DNA of 64,000 bases from Sphingomonas sp. URHD0057 (GTDB taxonomy: Bacteria > Pseudomonadota > Alphaproteobacteria > Sphingomonadales > Sphingomonadaceae). Position 1 is the first letter of the stretch. Each line of letters begins with the position of its first letter. A program made the translations under genes and the position numbers. Under the pieces are notes generated by a model, which did not search any database, had not been told where the DNA came from, and was given only the letters and a program-made list of their open reading frames with translations. Location: NCBI RefSeq assembly GCF_000620665.1, contig NZ_JIAU01000007.1:124001-188000 (forward strand), written 5' to 3'. Below, one piece after another: positions 60,565 through 64,000 of the stretch.

Positions 60565-60699
60565 TCAATCAAGCGTCAGGCCGCCCTCGTTCGTCATCAG
60601 TGAGGCCCGATGATCGTCGATCCCCCACGGGCCGCCCTTCGTCTCGGCGCTGGCGGTCCCAAGATCGATCAACTCATCATGTTCATGCTTACGGTTCAT
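60565..60699 (-). CDS. Lasso peptide precursor 2 (A2)
   Basis: 44 aa from ATG 60699, with GAGGAG upstream. Leader: MNRKHEHDELIDLGTASAET plus K, close to that of precursor 1. Core from residue 22: GGPWGIDDHR then ASLMTNEGGLTLD (23 residues). Both cores share G1-x-P3-aromatic4-G5-x-D7-D8, while the tails differ completely, the expected pattern of paralogous lasso precursors with a fixed ring and variable tail. Ring closure would be Gly1 to Asp7 or Asp8. It has its own upstream region and 3' hairpin. Confidence 0.8.
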   Translation of the reverse strand: MNRKHEHDELIDLGTASAETKGGPWGIDDHRASLMTNEGGLTLD

Positions 60700-60968
60700 G
60701 GCTTTTTCTCCTCTTCGTCACGTCGTGGCCATGACCGCGGCAGCTTAGGCCGGGCGCGCGGCGATACCGAGGATATAGTTCGAATATCTGGACATTATTG
60801 CTCGGCGCGATCCACTCGTCGGACCGCCGCGATGATTCGGCGATTGGCGCCGTAGCGCGGCGCAAACATGGTTTCCCCAAAACTAATCTTGACCCCGAGA
60901 CTCGCGCTGCATTAGCCGAGCGTCTGGGGACCTGGTCGAGCGCGTACAAAATCGGTCAAAAAAACGGA

Positions 60969-61409
60969 GTGTGCGCCATCACCGACAAAGATTCCGGGCC
61001 ATCGAAACCGTCCCCGCCGCATGGCGCCAAGAAGGACATTTCCGTTGAAGCTGACGAGTTCGGCCTCGAACGCGAATTGAATCAGCTCGCGCGCGACATT
61101 TTGCAGTCAAGGCGGCAGCGCAACGGCGAGTTCGGGAACCGCCTGTTTAGCGAACCCGCTTGGGACATGCTCCTGGCGCTTTATGTCCGCGAAAACGCGG
61201 GAGTGGCGGCCACCGGCGCCGATCTGATCTCGGCATCCGGCGCGGCGCGATCGACGGCGGGACGATGGATTTCGCATCTCGAAAAGGAGTCGCTCGTTCG
61301 GCGGCGGCGGCATCCCCGCGATTCCGCGACGGATTTCATCGAACTGACCGACCTCGGACGCGAATCGCTCGAGCGTTACCTCGCCACCATTCAGTCCGAG
61401 CTTCGATAA
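60969..61409 (+). CDS. MarR-like winged-helix protein, paralog 1
   Basis: 146 aa from GTG 60969 (CGGAGT just upstream); the frame is open back to 60798. An N-terminal charged region leads into ELNQLARDILQSRRQRNGEFGNRLFSEPAWDMLLALYVRENAGVAATGADLISASGAARSTAGRWISHLEKESLVRRRRHPRDSATDFIELTDLGRESLERYL. The helix-turn-helix and wing (HPRDSATDFIELTD) fit the MarR fold, but the FxxPAWDMLLALY lead is shared with three other genes within 3.5 kb. DNA target unknown. It is divergent from lasso precursor 2. Confidence 0.7.
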   Translation: MCAITDKDSGPSKPSPPHGAKKDISVEADEFGLERELNQLARDILQSRRQRNGEFGNRLFSEPAWDMLLALYVRENAGVAATGADLISASGAARSTAGRWISHLEKESLVRRRRHPRDSATDFIELTDLGRESLERYLATIQSELR

Positions 61410-61416
61410 GGAGCCG

Positions 61417-61653
61417 CTATTCCGAGATTTCCGTCGAGGGCTCGGTTCGGGGCGGCGAAACATCGAGACCGTCCTGGGGCAGCATGTCCCTCAAACGGCA
61501 GATAGCGAGGTCGAGGTGCGCCCCAACGTCCGCCGAGCAATCGGCCTCGTCGAGCAGCCGCAACGCATCTTCCATCGAGCTCAAAGCGTCGTGCAGCTTC
61601 TGTTGCCGCGATGCAAAGGATCCTGATTCCACGTCCTGCTCCGAGCCAATCAT
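61417..61653 (-). CDS. Small helical hypothetical protein
   Basis: 78 aa: SRQQKLHDALSSMEDALRLL, DEADCSADVGAHLDLAICRLRDML, then an acidic/Pro tail. Two amphipathic helices with one Cys pair. No known family; helical proteins of this kind (LLDEADCSADV-x-AHLDLAI-x-RL) often occur in sphingomonads. Convergent with winged-helix paralog 1, seven bases apart. Confidence 0.6.
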   Translation of the reverse strand: MIGSEQDVESGSFASRQQKLHDALSSMEDALRLLDEADCSADVGAHLDLAICRLRDMLPQDGLDVSPPRTEPSTEISE

Positions 61654-62310
61654 CGCTTCGGGGCGCCTGTGTAACGAAAAATCTTCGACCGTCCACCTCG
61701 TTTGCCCGGGCGTGCCGGCGAGGCACAGCCCGCCACGGAGGAATGTTTCCGGGCGCTGAACGCTCTATCTTCGCGGGTCCGTCGCGTCGTGACTGGACAT
61801 TCGTTCGGGCGAAGGATGCAGGAGAAGTGCCAACACTTCACACCGCCGCCCTCCTTTCGATTTGGAAGGCACCGCCCAATTCGCCGAGGCATGGCCTGCG
61901 CCACGGCATGGGGTCATGACGCGACGAGCGGTTGTTCAGCGCTTGTTCGCTGTTCAACCAAAATGATCCGGAACGGCTGAGATTGGCCCGCGCCGACCTT
62001 GCAATTGAAGGCGCAATTCTGCAGCAAAAGCAAGTCAGCTGCCGAATCGGTCGGGGACGGGTGCTGCTCGGTGCACCCGTCTCCCGCAGCGAAGCCAGGC
62101 ATTTGGGCGGTGACAACATCCCCGCGGGCGCGTACACCGCTCCACGCCGAATCTTGAACATCGCCAGGTGGCGGAACGATTCGTGCGTCTTCCAAAGATC
62201 AGTTCGAGCCCCGCCGAACCTGGGCGCGCGCCTTGACCTCCGGAGCAGCCAAGCGCGGCCGAGCCGAGGCGTGGATTTCAGCCTTGCTGACCGTTTCGGC
62301 GCGCGAAGCG
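61654..62310. other. Region without a supported gene
   Basis: About 650 bp with lower coding quality. Open frames such as 61838-62161 and 61932-62480 have no protein-like composition or ribosome-binding sites. Near 62190, GTTCGAGCCCCGCCGAACC resembles a tRNA T-arm but has no surrounding cloverleaf. Could hold regulatory sequence for the adjacent winged-helix genes. Confidence 0.5.
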
Positions 62311-62736
62311 ATGGCTCTCGTCGATTCGCCGTCGCTTCGGGCCGGAGGGCCGGCTCAGGCGAACCAGGCTTGCGGAGGGACGGACGCGGCAGAAACGCAC
62401 CCGTTCACGAATTGCGCCGCCAGGGAATTGTGGATTCGGGCGCAGCGGGCGCGATTCTTCGATCCCGCTCTCTTTGGTGACGCCGCCTGGAACATCCTAC
62501 TCGCTTTATACGTGCTCGGAACCCATCGATCGCGTGTTTCGAGCACACGTTTCACGAAGATCTTCGGCATTCCACGATCGACCGCGTTGAGATGGCTGAA
62601 CGATCTTCAGGATCGCGGCCTGGTCGCGCGGGCGGCATCGCCGGCCGGCTCAAGCATGCATTTTGTCAGGCTCACCGGCAAGGCGCGCCGCTCCCTCGAC
62701 AGCTATTTCGCACACGTCCGCGCCCCGGGGTCCTGA
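62311..62736 (+). CDS. MarR-like winged-helix protein, paralog 2
   Basis: 141 aa if started at ATG 62311; a TTG at 62233 would add 26 residues and neither has a strong ribosome-binding site. Core: FFDPALFGDAAWNILLALYVLGTHRSRVSSTRFTKIFGIPRSTALRWLNDLQDRGLVARAASPAGSSMHFVRLTGKARRSLDSYFAHV. The same architecture as paralogs 1, 3 and 4 (xLFxDxAWxxLLALY...STALRW...L). It is convergent with paralog 3, 18 bases apart. Confidence 0.7.
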   Translation: MALVDSPSLRAGGPAQANQACGGTDAAETHPFTNCAARELWIRAQRARFFDPALFGDAAWNILLALYVLGTHRSRVSSTRFTKIFGIPRSTALRWLNDLQDRGLVARAASPAGSSMHFVRLTGKARRSLDSYFAHVRAPGS

Positions 62737-62754
62737 TGCGCTCGGGCAGCGCAC

Positions 62755-63222
62755 TCAGATTGCGCCCCCGGATACCGAAATCGCGTTGAAATAGGATTCC
62801 ATCTTCGCGCTCGCGGTCGGCGACAGCGCGACCCAGAACCGTCTGCCGTCCAGCGGGTCGCCCTCACGCGTCAGAAAGCCCAAATGCTCGAGCTTGTCGA
62901 TCCAGCGCAACGCGGTCGTGGCCGGGACCGCCGATGCAATGCACAAGGCCGATGTGGAAACCGAATGCTGCCGGAGCTCGGCACGGTACAGCGCGAGAAG
63001 GATATCCCACGCGGGGTCGGCGAACAGCTCCCGGCTGATGATCTCTTCGCGCGCCCGGCGGGCCTCGATGATCCGCTGGACGTTTGGCCGGGCGTGCGCC
63101 GACCTGACCCACATTGCGCCGCGCTCGGCCTCCAGTTTGCTTTTCAGGGCCCGCAGCTCCTCTTGGAGCCGGGCGATCTCCTGTTCCGTCTTTTCAGGCC
63201 TTTGGACTGCCGCGTAATTCAT
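62755..63222 (-). CDS. MarR-like winged-helix protein with coiled coil, paralog 3
   Basis: 155 aa from ATG 63222 (AAGGAGCAACCTCG upstream). It has an N-terminal coiled coil (EKTEQEIARLQEELRALKSKLEAERGAMWVR), then IISRELFADPAWDILLALYRAELRQHSVSTSALCIASAVPATTALRWIDKLEHLGFLTREGDPLDGRRFWVALSPTASAKMESYFNAI. The wing GDPLDGRRFWVAL is the clearest MarR-like element. Closest by eye to paralog 4. It is convergent with paralog 2, and divergent from paralog 4. Confidence 0.8.
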   Translation of the reverse strand: MNYAAVQRPEKTEQEIARLQEELRALKSKLEAERGAMWVRSAHARPNVQRIIEARRAREEIISRELFADPAWDILLALYRAELRQHSVSTSALCIASAVPATTALRWIDKLEHLGFLTREGDPLDGRRFWVALSPTASAKMESYFNAISVSGGAI

Positions 63223-63526
63223 CGAGGTTGCTCCTTCGCGTTTGCCCCGACCTTGCATCTATTTATCGTCCAAACCATCAACGATCTATCCAGTCTGGAT
63301 GAAGTTGGCCGCGACAAGCGCGGGTCCGCAGCGGTTTGACGACCAGGAGCGCGGCCATGTCGAAGCGGGGCCTGGTCCCGACGAGCCCGCCTGCGCGAAG
63401 GCCCACCCGTGGAGGCCGCCGATCCCCATCCGGAATGGACGCAATTCGATCCGGGATGAAAGGAATCGTTAACCATTTCGGCCGACATTGCACCTGCTCG
63501 GCTAACGCTTTGCGGGACATTGCAAA
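63223..63526. other. Divergent promoter region of paralogs 3 and 4
   Basis: 304 bp between divergent winged-helix genes. Both small frames crossing it look like shadows. ATTCGATCCGGGATGAAAGG and CGTTAACCATTTCGGC stretches are AT-richer than average and may hold promoters; no clear operator or known motif is seen. Confidence 0.4.
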
Positions 63527-64000
63527 ATGTATCATTCCTCGACTTCAATCGCAGGCCAGCTCCTGCTCTGCGATCCGTCGCAGATTGGATTTGCGGCGGA
63601 TGCAGTAGCGGGCGCCCGAAACGAAACCGGAGGGTCTGCCCGGGTTGCCCGGCCCCGGCTGTGCGACGCGACGAGCAGCAAGGTCATCCGCTCGATCATC
63701 AAGGCGAGGGCCGTGCGAAGCGAGTTCTTCGGTGCCGAGCTCTTTGCCGATCCCGCCTGGGACATGCTTCTCGAACTCTATGCTTTGGCTTGCGAGACGA
63801 GGCGCGTGTCGGTCTCCAAGTTGAGCCTCGCGGCCGGGGTTCCGACGACGACGGCACTGCGCTGGATCGAGAAGCTCGAAGCCGAAGGCCTGGTGGTGCG
63901 CGCCAACGATCCGCTGGACGCGCGCCGCGTGTGGGTCGCGCTGTCTAACGCCGGCCATTCCGCCATGCAGGCCTTTGTCGAGGAGGTCACAGGCCGAGAC
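63527..64000 (+). CDS. MarR-like winged-helix protein, paralog 4 (runs off the window)
   Basis: 158 residues visible from ATG 63527; no stop before the window edge. The N-terminus (MYHSSTSIAGQLLLCDPSQI) lacks the coiled coil of paralog 3. Core: EFFGAELFADPAWDMLLELYALACETRRVSVSKLSLAAGVPTTTALRWIEKLEAEGLVVRANDPLDARRVWVALSNAGHSAMQAFVEEV. Residue-level similarity to paralog 3 (ELFADPAWD-x-LL-x-LY, TTALRWI-x-KLE, DPLD-x-RR-x-WVALS) is high, indicating recent duplication. The start is chosen by frame and ATG only. Confidence 0.7.
   Translation, partial: MYHSSTSIAGQLLLCDPSQIGFAADAVAGARNETGGSARVARPRLCDATSSKVIRSIIKARAVRSEFFGAELFADPAWDMLLELYALACETRRVSVSKLSLAAGVPTTTALRWIEKLEAEGLVVRANDPLDARRVWVALSNAGHSAMQAFVEEVTGRD

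Noticed and set aside
60287-60568. 93-codon minus frame between the lasso precursors
   Set aside because: Overlaps the hairpin and the precursor leader in a different frame; composition is not protein-like.
62180-62230. Possible tRNA fragment (GTTCGAGCCCCGCC)
   Set aside because: Only a T-arm-like stretch; no acceptor, D or anticodon arms can be formed around it.

Overview
This 64 kb window is GC-rich, densely coded chromosomal DNA of an alphaproteobacterium, most likely of the order Sphingomonadales. The evidence is the style of the proteins (TonB-dependent receptor, NodT-type efflux protein, DUF3297, DUF1059, a KGG stress protein, AceE-like orphan E1), promoter-like sequences of the EcfG general-stress type (GGAAC-N16/17-CGTT), and a lasso-peptide leader of the Caulobacter/Sphingomonas type. 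No species assignment is possible from sequence alone.

Layout. 1-8.7 kb: tail of a sensor histidine kinase, two envelope proteins, a KGG stress protein, a TonB-like protein, 6-phosphogluconolactonase, an MHS-type MFS permease, and a four-gene operon (Tat metallophosphoesterase, cupredoxin, ECF sigma factor, anti-sigma factor). 8.7-16.3 kb: a tightly overlapping minus-strand carbon operon (MaoC hydratase, HpcH/CitE-type lyase, alcohol dehydrogenase, acetyl-CoA synthetase, DUF3833-like protein) and a 772-aa AceE-like E1 enzyme. 16.3-22.2 kb: small orphan genes separated by a repeated palindrome, a 2OG-Fe(II) oxygenase, a DUF559 nuclease, a divergent HxlR regulator/azoreductase pair with pirin, and small proteins. 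22.2-25.8 kb: branched-chain 2-oxoacid dehydrogenase E1alpha-E1beta-E2. 25.8-27.8 kb: a second array of small orphan genes (one Imm11-like) alternating with the same palindrome. 27.8-38.9 kb: a beta-propeller/amidohydrolase, a chemoreceptor, a psp envelope-stress operon with a sigma54-like promoter, an acetyltransferase, an aquaporin-like channel and a TonB-dependent receptor. 39-47 kb: a Czc-type tripartite metal efflux operon, a divergent CDF exporter, and a threonine-synthase-like enzyme. 47-59 kb: exonuclease III, a TIR-TolB-TPR protein, tRNA-Thr, an MscS-like channel, a PhoX/RTX-type secreted protein, RarA, PadR, a GT4 glycosyltransferase, a UDG-like glycosylase, and tRNA-Glu. 59.1-64 kb: an accessory region starting directly at tRNA-Glu.

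The accessory region holds the most notable content. Two very short minus-strand genes (60169-60297 and 60565-60699) encode lasso-peptide precursors with near-identical leaders (DELIDLG.AS..TK) and different cores sharing the pattern G-x-P-[F/W]-G-x-D-D. Each is followed by a perfect GC-rich hairpin. Directly downstream lies a lasso B (RRE plus transglutaminase-like) gene broken by a frameshift and cut off after its catalytic His, close to the tRNA. No lasso cyclase (C) gene is in the window. Beside it are four paralogous MarR-like winged-helix genes, the last running off the window end. The picture is a decaying lasso-peptide locus with apparently intact precursors on a tRNA-linked island.

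Other regulatory signals include an 18-bp motif shared by the metal-efflux operon and the TonB receptor, tandem palindromes in front of padR, and a palindrome plus sigma54-like element in front of the psp operon.
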